A stretch of DNA of 64,000 nucleotides. Origin: Cristatella mucedo. Lineage: Eukaryota > Bryozoa > Phylactolaemata > Cristatellidae. The stretch's first letter is position 1. Each line of letters begins with the position of its first letter. Of this stretch, positions 46,401 to 57,570 are shown piece after piece. Below the pieces are notes generated by a model that was not told the DNA's origin, did not search any database, and was given only the letters and a program-made list of their open reading frames with translations. The DNA lies in the NCBI GenBank assembly GCA_009760855.2, contig WPIO01000018.1, forward strand, positions 6,617,501 to 6,681,500, read 5' to 3'. The translations under genes and the position numbers were made by a program.

Positions 46401-48418
46401 GCATGGAAACCGAAGGCATGCTAGATCATCCAAATGACGACTGGTAGAGTAATATTGGCGATTTCTGTATTACAACAGTTAGGAACAGGCCATATAATAA
46501 GTATGATGTCATAATCATCGTATTGCTGATTGGAAAGTACCCTCATGATAATTGTCATTGCTTAAAATCTTAAGTTAGGCAGTGTTAAAGCAGAGTTTGT
46601 GCGATATCAACGCTATTCATTTATTAAATTATGGAGCATGTAAGTAGAGTATTTTAGTTCTCTTGAGGCGGACGTTTACTTGAGACGTAGCACCGGTTGC
46701 TAATCACTGAGTGCAGCTATGCCAGACAGCGTGGTCAAAAGTCACGAAAAAATGGAATCCTTACTTTTCGAAAAATGGAATCCTTAGAGCTAACCTTCAT
46801 AAATGACTTCTTTCCTGAAGCACTCGATTTCTTCAACTGCTTCATTTTTTGTTAATTTAAAGCACCTCACAGGTAATGATCACATCGCATTGATGGTTTT
46901 GCGACATGCATTAGCAATAGGCTAGTCTTAATACTTGCTTGCTTATTCTTGAACCTTTTGAGCCTTCCATTACCATCTTAAATTCCTGCTAATTTAGGCA
47001 CGGATTTTGAGGTAGGCAGTTTCACAAGGTTGCTACAGTTAGTGACTGAATTATGTAAAGGCTAATAGCCGTTAGAATGCCTGCTATGCTATTTCATTTT
47101 GCATTTTTCGAGACAATGTTACCACACCGACATTGTTTTCAGAGCACATTATCATCCGCTAATGCGGATAATGTTAGTTAAAATATTAAAAATGTAATAT
47201 GTATTTTTACGAACGTGCATTTGAGAATTAAGCGAAGCACTTGTTTAGAGTCATAAGTAGATACTAATCACCAACTGAAAACGTACTGATAATAATAACA
47301 CACATAATAAAGTGCCCTCAGAGAATTCAATCTCTTTCTAGGCACTTAGCATTTTGCACAATGAAACACGATCGAATGGTTGGTTATAGAATGATCTATA
47401 AATTACAAAAATGACGCTTTTAGGGGAAACATGCACAGGGTTAGCATGCAAGTATGGTTAGTGGCAGCATGCCACAGTGTCAGCACACACACGCACATAA
47501 AGGAAGAATCACACGGACCAACTAAATGCTGTCATAAATAGGTGCGTTTTAAATTATTTTTAAATGTGGTCAAGTCAGGGGATGTCGTATGATGGAAGTC
47601 GGAAGTGAGTTTCAGGCTTTGAGAGCATATGAACTAAAGGCATGACCTATAAAATGATTTGAGGTTCGTAGTAGGTATATGTAAACAGTTAGATTTCGAA
47701 GAGCTGTGATAACGATGCTTAGCCTGGTGGGTTAGTAGATGTAAAGGTAGGCTGGAGCCAAGGAATGAAGTGACCTAAAGGTGAGAGATAAAACCTTGAT
47801 GTCGACGCATTGCTTGACTGGTAGCCAGTGCAGGTCGGCGAGAAGTGGTGTGATGTTTGAGCTGCGGCACTCACGACAGACAAGCCCGGCTGCAGAGGAT
47901 TGCACAGCTTTAAGTCCTGACTGCACAGGCCGGAAGACCACCAGCAGTGAGTTACAGAAGTCAAGACGGGATGTCACAAATGCGTGGACTAATTTAGTTG
48001 TGCTATCTGTGTCTGAAGAATCCCTCCACCTGTATATGTCACTCTCTTTCTGATTCTCTATCTTTCTCTAATATTTTTGCTTGAATTTTGTATTGTGGTC
48101 TTTCAGCACCTCCCTCTTCCCGTAAATCTTGCTTCTCAGCACACTGTCTATCTTCAATCTTGGCTCAAAATGACCGAATGGGCCCACCAGAGGTACGACG
48201 AACCATTATATTCAGAGGGCTGGGCTACTGGTAACATTTGCGTGCTATAAGAGCTTCACCACACGAGTACTTCTACTGTACACTTTTACTCACCAGGACT
48301 GATTTACAGCACACGGCCCAAGGACGTCAATCTTTTCCTGGCATTTGATTTCAACAGCTGCTCCCCACGACAAGCACAGCGCTACGACCACCAGCAGTTC
48401 TAAAGCCGTCTTCAGCAT
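43351..48418 (-). CDS. Pacifastin-like secreted cysteine-rich protein, complete three-exon gene (unit 3)
   Basis: The coding sequence joins 48418-48294, 44358-44233 and 43438-43351 on the minus strand, 112 codons plus TAG. Residues 1-20 form a signal peptide (MLKTALELLVVVALCLSWGA). The cysteines then follow the pacifastin spacing exactly: Cys36-x9-Cys46-Asn-x-Cys49-x-Cys51-x3-Gly-x3-Cys59-Thr-x3-Cys64. A second, degenerate domain uses Cys74, Cys88, Cys93 and Cys111 and lacks the Cys-x-Cys pair. Both introns are phase 2 and split a Trp codon (TG/G). Donors are GTGAGT and GTAAGA; acceptors end TTTCTAG and TTTGCAG. A TATA box lies about 85 bp before the ATG and AATAAA about 95 bp after the stop. 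Pacifastin peptides are known as secreted serine protease inhibitors of arthropods; that function is inferred here from the cysteine pattern only. The gene is intact, unlike its unit 2 paralogue. An alternative is another small disulfide-rich secreted peptide of convergent spacing. Confidence 0.8.
44233..44358 (-). CDS. Exon 2 of the complete pacifastin-like gene
   Basis: The exon is 126 nt, preceded by TTTTCTAG and followed by GTAAGAGC. Its open frame fits the phase-2 ends of exons 1 and 3. It carries the core motif CNRCGC, then a Gly and C-T-x3-C, which completes the pacifastin-like six-cysteine pattern begun in exon 1. It ends with Cys74 and the run-in to the second domain. A 62-codon stretch from 44290 to 44102 in another minus-strand frame overlaps it and is not the coding frame. 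Confidence 0.8.
44690..47284. other. Unit 3 intron 1 sequence, no exon seen
   Basis: Mostly alignable to unit 2 intron 1 from 45510 on. 44690-45510 is AT-rich with TATATA tracts. Open frames present (for example 45137-45328, 46080-46295) are not conserved in unit 2. A short duplication of CGAAAAATGGAATCCTTA lies at about 46746-46785. Confidence 0.4.
47285..48010 (-). mobile_element. LINE-A copy in intron 1 of the complete gene
   Basis: ATAATAATAA tail, terminal hairpin with a compensatory pair change, 3' UTR and ORF2 C-terminal frame (SRLDFCNSLLVVF, 47977-47732). Unit 2 near 16950 lacks it. Confidence 0.75.
48294..48418 (-). CDS. Exon 1 of the complete pacifastin-like gene
   Basis: This exon has 125 coding nt: 41 codons plus TG of a split Trp codon. 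It encodes the hydrophobic signal peptide and the first domain cysteine, Cys36, in the motif GPCAV. The donor CTG/GTGAGT is strong and sits at the position homologous to the donors of units 1 and 2. The ATG was chosen because the same start lies at the head of all three aligned copies. Confidence 0.8.
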
Positions 48419-48500
48419 TCTTCGTTTCGCAGAGAGACAGGACCACACAATTCCTTTCCTTCTCAGGTCCGTTGTGCTTAGGAGGTCGTCAAGTCCATCT

Positions 48501-48507
48501 TATATAG
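48501..48507 (-). promoter_or_regulatory. TATA box of the complete pacifastin-like gene
   Basis: TATATAA read on the minus strand, about 83-89 bp before the ATG. It is conserved in the homologous position of the other two copies (one substitution in unit 1). If transcription starts about 30 bp downstream, the 5' UTR is roughly 50-60 nt. Confidence 0.65.
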
Positions 48508-49329
48508 GCTTACAGAGTCGGAGGACTACCAGTCTAACCACCTCACTTCTGATTCAGAGCATCCATGACATAAAAAAGGCAGGCGAGGTGAGTAATCCAC
48601 TCCCCTAGTCGGCCGGTACTTTTCTTGAAATTAAGGAAGGAAGAGCATACGAGTCAGACCGCACCAATTCCATAGCTCTTAGTGTACCCATGTGTATGAT
48701 TGACTCCGAGGAATAATTATAAGAATATTAGGCCTTAGCACATAACTCAATAGTAGACTATGTGAGTATATACCTAGATTAAACTGCAAGAGAAATTAAA
48801 TCATCATTAAATTCTTCTAATCCAATTATTTGTATTTTGAACTAAGCTAAACCTACCGATCTCCAGTGGAGTTATAATTGGGAAAAAAGTGCTAAGGTTT
48901 CTTTGAGATTTTTAAATAAGGGCTGTCCTCACCCAAAATAATAAAAGAACCATAGTAGAGCTTGCTACTGTACTTGTAAACTTTCAGCTTGTTCGCCTCA
49001 CTGTATAATAGCGTAGACTTGCATTGAAAAGTTGTTCGCCTCTTTGTTGCACCTGCATTTTATCCGTCTTTTAATCGTCCGCATTTCGGGAATATGCATG
49101 CTAAAAGTCACGTGTGCTCTTGGTGAGCTGTAGAAATTCTCATGCGTTACCTTCGCTTTCTCTTTGTTTCTTAATGGAGTTACAGACGGAGTTGCATAGA
49201 AACGATGTAGGAAATAGTCACATTAATTAGCTGGGCTTCCATCATTCTACAGAAAAAGTGACTTTTGAGACGCTCTTGCCAGGAGCAATTGAGTGCCTCG
49301 AAATAGTATACTATAATCAGCTGTAACCT

Positions 49330-49624
49330 CGTTTGAATAGAAACCCGGAACAATCACAAACTACAGTACGATATGAGCGCCTGCTAAATGGAAAAGCGAA
49401 CATAAGCGAAATACCGCTGTGAAAGCAATTGCAACAGTAGATAGTCAGAGTTCATCCCTCCCAGCGTCTGGTGACTTTAGATTTTCTGACTTGCATTTAG
49501 CAGGAATGTCTCGGGGTACGATAAGCAACAGCATAGGTTCAGACAGAATAGCCGAGCCTCGATCCACTAGCAGACCTTTCAAATGCACTGTAAAGTTTTA
49601 AGAAATCAGATAATAAACTCATAG
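49330..49624. other. Unassigned sequence
   Basis: End of unit 3 homology; no gene supported. Confidence 0.3.
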
Positions 49625-50155
49625 AGCTAAGATGGATGGCGGTTGACCAACGGATTCCGAGAGAAGTTCCTAGGCTGACCCCCAAGGTCCACCACGGCTT
49701 GGCTCCTTCGTAACATAGCTGAACTTCTGCATCAGTTTCAGCCCGTTCGTGTCCTCAGGTCCTGGGTGGACAATAAATGAGCTGTCCCGTTCCTCCGCTT
49801 AAAGACCTTTGGCGACAGAAGCTTTAGCTCTGCAGGTCCTAGACTGTGGAACTCGCTTCCACAATTCTTACGCAACGACAACTACTCTCCTATTGCCGAC
49901 TATCGCTCATCCTTTTGAGTGGTCCTGAGCTGCTACTTCCATGCTACTCACTACCTCAACTGCTCTCCTGACTCTGCTATGCTTCCCACTTTTTCTTTGT
50001 TGCGTGAGACGAAGTCTGTCGGCTACCGAATGCTTACCTAAAGCCGCTTAGGCTGTGAGTGCACTATACAAAACTCTCCTGCGTAACACCTACTTGGTAT
50101 TTATGACTTTGTGGAGTTACACTCGGAGATACATTACATTATATCCATTTTCTGT
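49625..50155 (+). mobile_element. LINE-B 3' end
   Basis: Plus-strand copy of the LINE-B terminus: GTGGAACTCGCTTCC, GTCTGTCGGCTACCGAATGC, then GGAGATACATTACATTA at the end. Confidence 0.65.
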
Positions 50156-50898
50156 TACGATTTGGCATTTTGGCAATCGTTGTATAAGAAATATCACATG
50201 TAATGGTTGACACGTAGTAATCCTACAAACGTGCCATTCCATTACTACATATTTTCATTCTCAATCTAATCATAACTAATAATGTATTGTAAAAACACAA
50301 AAGAATTAGCTACCTCAAAATTTTGACAACAAGAAATACGCTTTTAAGATTGAACGCGACTGACCTGAAATTAGCTGAGGTTATCGTTAGTGCTGCTCCT
50401 TAACATTTAAACACTGTGCAGTGGATTTTTTGTAGATTCAACCAGCGAACGCTATGTTATGTTTGCCATTCGGACAATATTTGTGGCGAAATTAAGTAAT
50501 ATCAGACTAAATTGTAACTAATTACCAGCAATCAGCTTAGTGACATCGAGAATGCTATGCTGCTAGAACTTGACTGAGCAAATGCCCGGAGCAGGCTCTT
50601 ACACGTTACTTTCAGTCGAAATCACCTCGACGGCAATAAGTTTACGGACGTAGCATATTTGATTGCTATTTATAAATCTACTTTTTTGCATACCGGTTGG
50701 CTTACGGAAGGTTTGAAAAGCCAAAACTTAAAGATTTTCATCGGCGCCGCGGAAACGGCTGAAAAATGCATGCAGGAACTTGGGCATTGACTGGCAACGC
50801 TAAATGAACGCTCGCGTTAAAACCATTTTAGAATCTGTGACTCATGAAATTTGCATTAGACTGCTACTATACAAACTATTGAACTTGCTATGCTGCTA
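50156..50898. other. Unassigned AT-rich sequence
   Basis: No exon or element recognised. Confidence 0.3.
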
Positions 50899-51276
50899 TA
50901 ATAATAATAATAATAATGCACTTGATAAAACGCCCTCAGAGAACTTAATCTCTTTCTAGACGCTTGACATTTGCTGCAAAGTGAAATGCAATTGAATGGT
51001 AAGTAAAATCATGCTTGAAAAACAATCAAAATGAATAACATGGTTAGGGGTGACATGCACAGGGTCAGCATGCAAATGTAGTTAGTGGCAGCATGCACAG
51101 TCAGGGCGAATAAGCACATGAAGGACGAATCACAGGGACCCACTAAATGCTGTGTTAAATAGGTGTGTTTTTAAGTTCCTTTTAAATGTGGTCAGGTCAA
51201 GGGATGTTCTGACGCAGGTCGGAGGGAGTTCCAGGCTCTGGTAGTATACGAACTAAATGCACGGTCTCCAAAGGAT

Positions 51277-52714
51277 TTAAGGTTTGGACGAAGTATTTGT
51301 GGACTGGTGGATTCCGAAAAGCGGGTGGTACGATGCTTGGCCTGATGGTAGTATATCTGAGAGATAGGCTGGAGCCATAGAATCAAGTGACCTAAAAGTG
51401 AGCAACGAAACGTTGAAGTCAATCCATGGCTTGACTGGTAGCCAGTGCAGGTCGGCGAGAAGTGGAGTAATGTGGCAACTGCGACGCTCACGACAGACAA
51501 GTCTAGCTGCCGAGTTTTGCACCAGCTGCAATCGCCTGATCGCACATGCTGGTAGGCCAGTAAGCAGTGAGTTGCAGAAGTCAAGGCGGGATGTCACGAA
51601 TTCATGGACCAACTTGGTTGTGGTATCCTTATCTAAACAAGCCCGAATTGTAGCAATGTTATGAAGCTGAAAATAGGCGGATTTGACTGTGGAGCTGATA
51701 TGGTCGTCTAATGAAAGGTCGCTTTGGAATATGACACCTAGATTTCGAGCTGATTTAACCGGAGACATGCTGGCAGAGCCAATTTTGAGAGTCAGCCTTT
51801 CCAATCTCCGAATTATACTGGGTTTGCCCATACCTAGTAAGTTAGTTTTATCATCGTTTAGTTTTAGAAAATTTGCTGCCATCCATGTTGGGATGTCATC
51901 AATGCATGCAGCAAGTGAGTTGGGAGAGTTTGGGGTGCTAGAAGGCTGGGAGGGATGAAAGAAAAGGTACAACTGAGTTTCATCCGCATAGAAGTGAAAG
52001 CCTAGATTGTGCTTGGCAATCGCATCAGCAAGAGACAGAGTGTAAAGCGTGAGAAGAACCAGACCTAGCACGGAGCCCTGAGGTACTCCATATTTCAGAG
52101 GTACTTCAGATGATTTATTCACGTCAATACTCTGGAGTCTCCCACTGAGATAGGACCTGAACCACTGCAGAGCAGTGCCAGTGATGCCCAGGCGAGATGA
52201 GAGGCGCTCTAGAAGAACTTTGTGATCGATGGTATCAAAAGCTGCCGAAAGATCGAGCAAACAAGCAGAGACACTCTACCCATGTCTGCATTCCTAAGTA
52301 GGTCGTTGTATACCCGAAGCAATGCTTACTCTGTGAAGTTATTAGCTCTAAAGCCAGACTGGAACTTACTTGCATGTGTGAGGTTTCGATATACGAGTTC
52401 AGCTGGTCTGCTATGACCCGTTCCAGTGTTTTTGATTGGAGTGGTAGAAGGGAGACTGGGCGGTAGTTGCTTAAGTTTTCTTGGTCTAGTGTAGCTTTCT
52501 TGAGAAGTGGCCTGACCACAGCTTTTTTGAAAGGTGCTGGGACATAAACTGAGGCTAATGACATATAATTGATGTTAGTTATGCATGGCAGCAGCAGATC
52601 AATGCAACGTAGGAGCAGGCCAGTGGGAATAGGGTCCACAGGACTTGTTGTCTTTTTTGATTGAGATACGAATTTTAGGACTAGATCACTAGTGACCTGC
52701 TTAAATGCAGACAT
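51277..52714 (-). pseudogene. LINE-A reverse transcriptase, two frames
   Basis: The upstream frame (52714-52235) holds the N-terminal RT blocks: SPVDPIPTGLL, VVRPLLKK, NYRPVSLLP and LERVIADQL. The next frame (52260-51277) holds LDLSAAFDTIDHKVLLERL, the GVPQGSVLG block, the catalytic box as FYADETQLY, KLNDDKT, SRLDFCNSLLTGLP and ITPLLADLHWLPV. The catalytic box has Glu where family members have the second Asp, which should abolish polymerase activity. A frame break near 52250 separates the parts and the end is out of frame. Such proteins copy the element RNA at the target site; this copy is inactive. Confidence 0.8.
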
Positions 52715-53139
52715 TGAGGTGCAGCCAGGAACCGAGGAACAGCATTCTAGTGGGGGTTTGTCATCACAGGGATGGATTCCCTGATCTTGTCTATCTTCTG
52801 CTCAAAGAATCAAGAGAAGCGATCGGGTAGATCATCACAAGGATCATATGGTAAGGAGCTAATCTGGGAGCGGTTGAGGAGAGGGTCTATTGTCGACATC
52901 AGCATTTTTGGATTGTGCATCTGTGATTCAACAATGTTTCTATAGAAGCTAAACTTGGCCTTTGCTAGGATTGATTGGTACGACCTACACTAGTCTTCAT
53001 ATGCCTGTCGATGGACAGTTAGTCCGGATCTTTTGTGTGCTCTTTCAAGCTTCCGTTTAGTAGGCTTGGCTAGTTTAATTTCTGTGGTAAACCATAGGCC
53101 GTCTGGGTGGGGGCGCAAAGTGCTTCGCATAATCGCAAA

Positions 53140-53226
53140 ATCACTTTGCAGCAAATGTAAAGCGCCTAGAGAGAGATTGAGTTCTCTGAGGGCGCTTTAG
53201 CAAGTGAATTATTATTATTATTATCA
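53140..53226 (+). mobile_element. 86-bp LINE-A 3' end nested in LINE-A
   Basis: CTTTGCAGCAAATGTAAAGC through ATTATTATTATT, inverted relative to the host LINE, whose reading frame continues on the far side. Confidence 0.7.
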
Positions 53227-53816
53227 TTAAAGTCCGCTTTGTCAGAGGTGCAAACTCGTCGAGCGTGTCAGCTAGCTTCGTGTTGTAGTTATCTACCAAT
53301 GATGACAGATCTGAGGGAGGACTGAGCAGCAGAGGTGAAGCAGATATTCTCGCACGGACAGCATCGATGTCAAGGGTCTTGAGGTTTCGCGATTCACCGG
53401 TTATTTTAGAGGAGGATGTGGGCACACACTGTAGATTGAATGAGATCTGCATGTGGTCTGTGATGCCGAGCGAAGCTGGTCAGCATCACGGGACAGCCAC
53501 GGGATGCCAATGATTTCGAGTAACCACCCTTCAAGTGGCCCCTCTGCGGAGTCCAGGTAGTCCAGGTCCAGGTCCAGATGCTCAGGCTATGAAACATGAC
53601 AGATGCGGTCATGACTATAAGAAAAGCTAAAGATGCTAGGAATTTTATAAGAAAATGAAAGAAATAAAGCAAGACAAAGTGAATAGATTAGTTCTATTTT
53701 CGGTTGAAACGTGGCCCGAAATAGGTTGCCCGAATATGGATCGATTTGAGAACTGAATTAGAACATGACACATCCAACGAGATTAGCATGTCTAGGTGAT
53801 TTAAAAGTGGACACAA

Positions 53817-54990
53817 ATAATAATAATAGATTTGATATAGTACCTTAAAGGAACTCAATTTTCTTCTAGGCACTTTGTATTAACTGATTAGTAAGCACGA
53901 TTAGGTGGTTAGTGGAGGCGTACCAAATGAAAGCAAGAATAACATGGTCTGGGTGAGGTCACAGTCAGCATTCAAATATGGTTGTAAGCAGCAAGTACGG
54001 TGTCAGCTACCATAAGAACGTATAGGATGAATCACAAAAAAATACGAAAGTCTGTGACAAAAAGATGTGTTGTTAGTTCCTTTTAACGCGGTTGAGTCTG
54101 AAAGTGGCATGAGGCAAGTCGGAAGGGAGTTCCAGGCTTTGGAAGCATACGAACTAAAGGCACGGTCTCCAAAAGGTTTCCGGTTCGTACGAGGTATAGG
54201 AATTCGATTAGATTTCAAAAAGCGAGTGGTGCAATGCTTTGCCTGGTGGGGAATAGATCTGATACTTAGGCTGGAGCTAGAAAATGAAGGAAGCTAAAAG
54301 TGAGTGACTAAATCATGAATTTCATGCGTTGATTGACTGGAAGCCATTGCAGGTCAGCGAGATGTGTCTACTGTGAGGCTCACGATAGAAAAGCCTAGCT
54401 GATGAGGTTTACACAAGCTGTAAGCTTCTGATGGTAGGTGTCGGTAGACCAGCAAGCAATGAGCTACAGAAGTCAAGACGGGATGTTAGATATTCATGAA
54501 CCAACTTAAATGTTGTATCCCTGTCTAAAAAAGCCCGTATTTTAACAATGCTACGTAGCTGAAAGTCAGCTGACTTGGCTGTAAGCAGATATGGTCATCT
54601 AATGAAAGATTTGGTCATCTAATGAAAAGTCTCTTTGGGAAAGTGCTCCTAGATTTCGTTCAGATTCGACAGGAAGAATATAGTGGCAGAGAAGATAGTG
54701 AGCCTTAACTTTCCAATTTATATATCCCATTTGGTTCGCCCATGACCAGGAAGTTGGTTTTATCATGATTCAATTTAAGAAAGTTTGCGGCCTTCCGTGT
54801 GCGAATGTCATTAATTCATGTGGCAAGGAAATGAAAAGAATTCGACGTGCATGCGGGCTTCGAGGGATCAAGGCAAAACCACAACTTAGTCTCATCTCCA
54901 TAGGCTTGAAAGCCAAAATTACGCCCAGACGGCCTATGGTTTATCACAAAAAATAAACTAGCTAGTTCTACGACGCCCAAGCATAACAAA
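53817..54990 (-). mobile_element. LINE-A copy
   Basis: AATAATAATAATA tail, diverged hairpin, 3' UTR, ORF2 C-terminus and part of the RT region in reverse, heavily mutated. Confidence 0.65.
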
Positions 54991-55079
54991 CCATGCACAA
55001 GATCGGGACTGACTATCTATAGGCATAGGCATACGATTAGGCATACGAAGACTACTGTAGGTCGTACCAATTGATCCTA

Positions 55080-56985
55080 GAAAAAGCCGAGTCTAGATTC
55101 TACAAAAAATTGTTGAATCACATATGCAGAATACAAAAATAGTGATGTCGACGACCAACCATCTCCTCAACCACTCCTAGATGAACTCCTTACCTGATGA
55201 CACAGCAATGATCTAGCTGATTGCTTCTCTCTCGATCGCTTTTCCAGAAGATAGACAAGATCATGGAGTCCATCCCTGTGACGGCAACATCCCCCTAGAA
55301 TGCTGCCCCTCAATTTCTGGCTGCACCTCAATGTCTGAATTCAAGCAGGTCACTTCTGATTTCGTCCTGAAGTTTGTATCCCAATCAAAGAAGACAGCAA
55401 GTCCTCTCGACCCTGTTCCCACTTTCTCGCTCCTGCATTGCATTGATCTGCTGCTGCAATGCATAAAAAACAAAATTAATCTATCATTAGCCTCTGGTCA
55501 TGTCCCAGTGCCTTTAAAAAAGCTGTAGTTAGGCCACTTTTCAAGAAAGCGACACTAGATCAAGAGAACCTGGAAAACTACCGCCCAGAATATCTTCGAC
55601 CATTCCCTCAGACATTGGAACAAGTCGTGATAGACCAGCTGAACTCATACATTGAAACTTCAAACCTTGTTAGTTAGTGCGAGTCTGGCTTTCGAGCTAA
55701 TCACTTCACAGAATCAGCATTGCTTCGGGTGTACAACGACCTACTTAGATATGCTGACATGAGAATCTCTGGCCTTTTGTCTCGATCTTTCGGCAGCTTT
55801 TGATCACCCAGCTCTTCTTGAGCGTCTGTCACCTCGCCTGGGAATCACTGGCACTGCTCTGCCATGTTTCAGGTCCCATCTCAGTGGAAGACATAAGAGT
55901 ATTGATGTGAATAGACAAAGATCATCAAAGGCACCTCTAAAATATGGGGTACTGCAGGGCTCCACGCTAGGTCCGGTTCTTTTCACGGTTTATACTCTCC
56001 CTCTTGCTGATGTGATTGCCAAGAACAACGTAGGGTTTCACTTCTATGCGGATGAAGCTCGGTTGTACCTTTGCTTTGATCCCTCCCAGCCCTCGAGCAC
56101 TTCGAATTCTCTCAATTCACTTGCTGCACGTGTTGCTGACTTCCGCGTTTAGATGCCACCAAATTTTCTTTAATTGAATGATGACAAAACCAACTTACTA
56201 GTTATGGTTTACCAAGTGCGATTTGGAAAGTGGAAAGGATAACGCTTAAAATCGGCTCTGCCAACATAAAGGCTGTTAAATCTGCATGAAATCTAGGTGT
56301 CAGGTTCCAAAGCGACCTTTTATATACGGCCGCATCAGCTCCACAATCAAGTATGCCTACTTACAGCACCATATAATTTTGGTTGCTACATTTGTCTATC
56401 GTGAGAGTCGCAGTTGCCACATCACACAACTTCTCGCCGACCTGCACTGGCTATCAGTCAAGCAACTGGCTGGCTTCCAGGTTTTATCGCTGTCTTTTAG
56501 ATGCCTTCCTTCTTTGGCTCAAGTCTACTTATCAAATCTACTGGCTCACCAGGCCAAGCATCGTACCAACCAATTTTCGGAATCCAAATGTTTACCTATA
56601 CCTCATCCAAAACTCAAATCCAATGGAGAAGGTGCATTTAGTTTGCATGCTCTCAAAGCCTCGAACTCACTTCCGACTTGCGCCACAACATACCCTGACC
56701 TTTCCACATTAAAAAAGAACTTAAAATGCACCTATTTATGACGGCGTTTAGTGCGTCCTTCTAATTCGTCTTTTATTAGCTTATGCGTGCTAACACTGTG
56801 CACGCTGCCACTAACCATACTTGCAATCTGACCCTGCGCATGTCACCCCTAACCATGTTATTCATGTTGTTTATCAACCAATCACCATTTGATCGTGTTT
56901 CCTATGCAGCAAGGGTAAAGCGCGTAGAATGAGATTGGGTTCTCCCAGGGTACCTTATCAAGTGTATTCTATATATTATTATTAT
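55080..56985 (+). mobile_element. LINE-A, second-longest copy, decayed
   Basis: Reads from the linker before the RT (CAACCATCTCCTCAACC), through RT fragments (55331-55528; 55907-56152 with GVLQGSTLGPVLF and FYADEARLY) and the C-terminus (56286-56741), to the 3' UTR and an ATT tail. Several frameshifts. Its catalytic box also has Glu in place of Asp. It lies head to head with the copy at 53817-54990. Confidence 0.75.
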
Positions 56986-56999
56986 TTTCGGGACTTTTT

Positions 57000-57300
57000 T
57001 TAGCCTACCAGCCCCACGAGTTCCTCCGGAAGACGACAGCTAGAGACGGGCTCACCGAGAGCATTCTCTGCAGCCGACTCCGAGCCTCTTCTCTGATACA
57101 TGAGCCGGGAGCTTCGCCTGGCCTGCAACACCTTGGGTGTCTCCAGGCGTCTGCTCGACAAAGCCGATGCCGCGAGCATTTGCATCTCCTAGCGAAATGA
57201 AAGTTCGAGCTTAAGTCTCCTTCGAATTTTTGAGCTTTGGAGCATCTGTGCAGCCAGCAACTACAGCCCCTCAATGATGGCGGGCGACTACAATGTCTCA
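57000..57300 (-). other. Open minus-strand region of unknown nature
   Basis: Frames at 57185-57000 and 57274-57005 are GC-richer than the surroundings. SAAENALGEPV resembles SAAEQPVGEPL of the GC-rich block near 31470. No domain recognised. Confidence 0.25.
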
Positions 57301-57369
57301 GGCACTTTATGTGTTTCCGCCACAGCCAGCATCTTGCTCGTTCTCCCAGCCGGCAGCAATTAAAGCGTT

Positions 57370-57480
57370 TGCATCTCCACCACCACCCTCAGGGTTTCCG
57401 GGCCACCACCACCCTCAGGGTTTCCGGGCCACCAGCACCTCTGGCGTTTCCTCCGCCGCCAGCAGCACCTCTGGCGTTTC
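57370..57480. repeat. Short proline-codon-rich minisatellite
   Basis: CCACCCTCAGGGTTTCCGGG occurs twice in tandem, followed by two copies of AGCACCTCTGGCGTTTCC. The plus frame over it (57237-57572) is Pro-rich and has no recognised domain. Confidence 0.6.
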
Positions 57481-57570
57481 CACCCACTCCAACAGTTCGC
57501 TCTTTTCCTTTTTTACCGGGCACTGCCGGTACCACACCGTACAGCTTGCTCATCTCCATGAGCATCCAAT

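Larger units (their letters stand above)
39050..49330. repeat. Segmental duplicate, unit 3
   Basis: This block holds the complete pacifastin-like gene. Its left part (39050-40150) aligns with 29800-31390 and 59930-62450, and the rest with unit 2. It carries its own insertions: LINE-A pieces at 40470-41100, 41470-41650, 42790-42868 and 47285-48010. Confidence 0.7.
50899..53640 (-). mobile_element. LINE-A, longest copy, decayed
   Basis: From the low-coordinate end: ATAATA tail, hairpin, 3' UTR, ORF2 C-terminus, RT domain, the linker before the RT, and the last part of the endonuclease domain (TDHMQISFNLQ near 53450). The linker frame (53452 downward) reads LSSLVDNYNTKLADTLDEFA. An 86-bp plus-strand LINE-A end is nested at 53140-53226. 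The family looks L2-like within the L2/CR1 group from its RT motifs and C-terminus. Confidence 0.8.
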
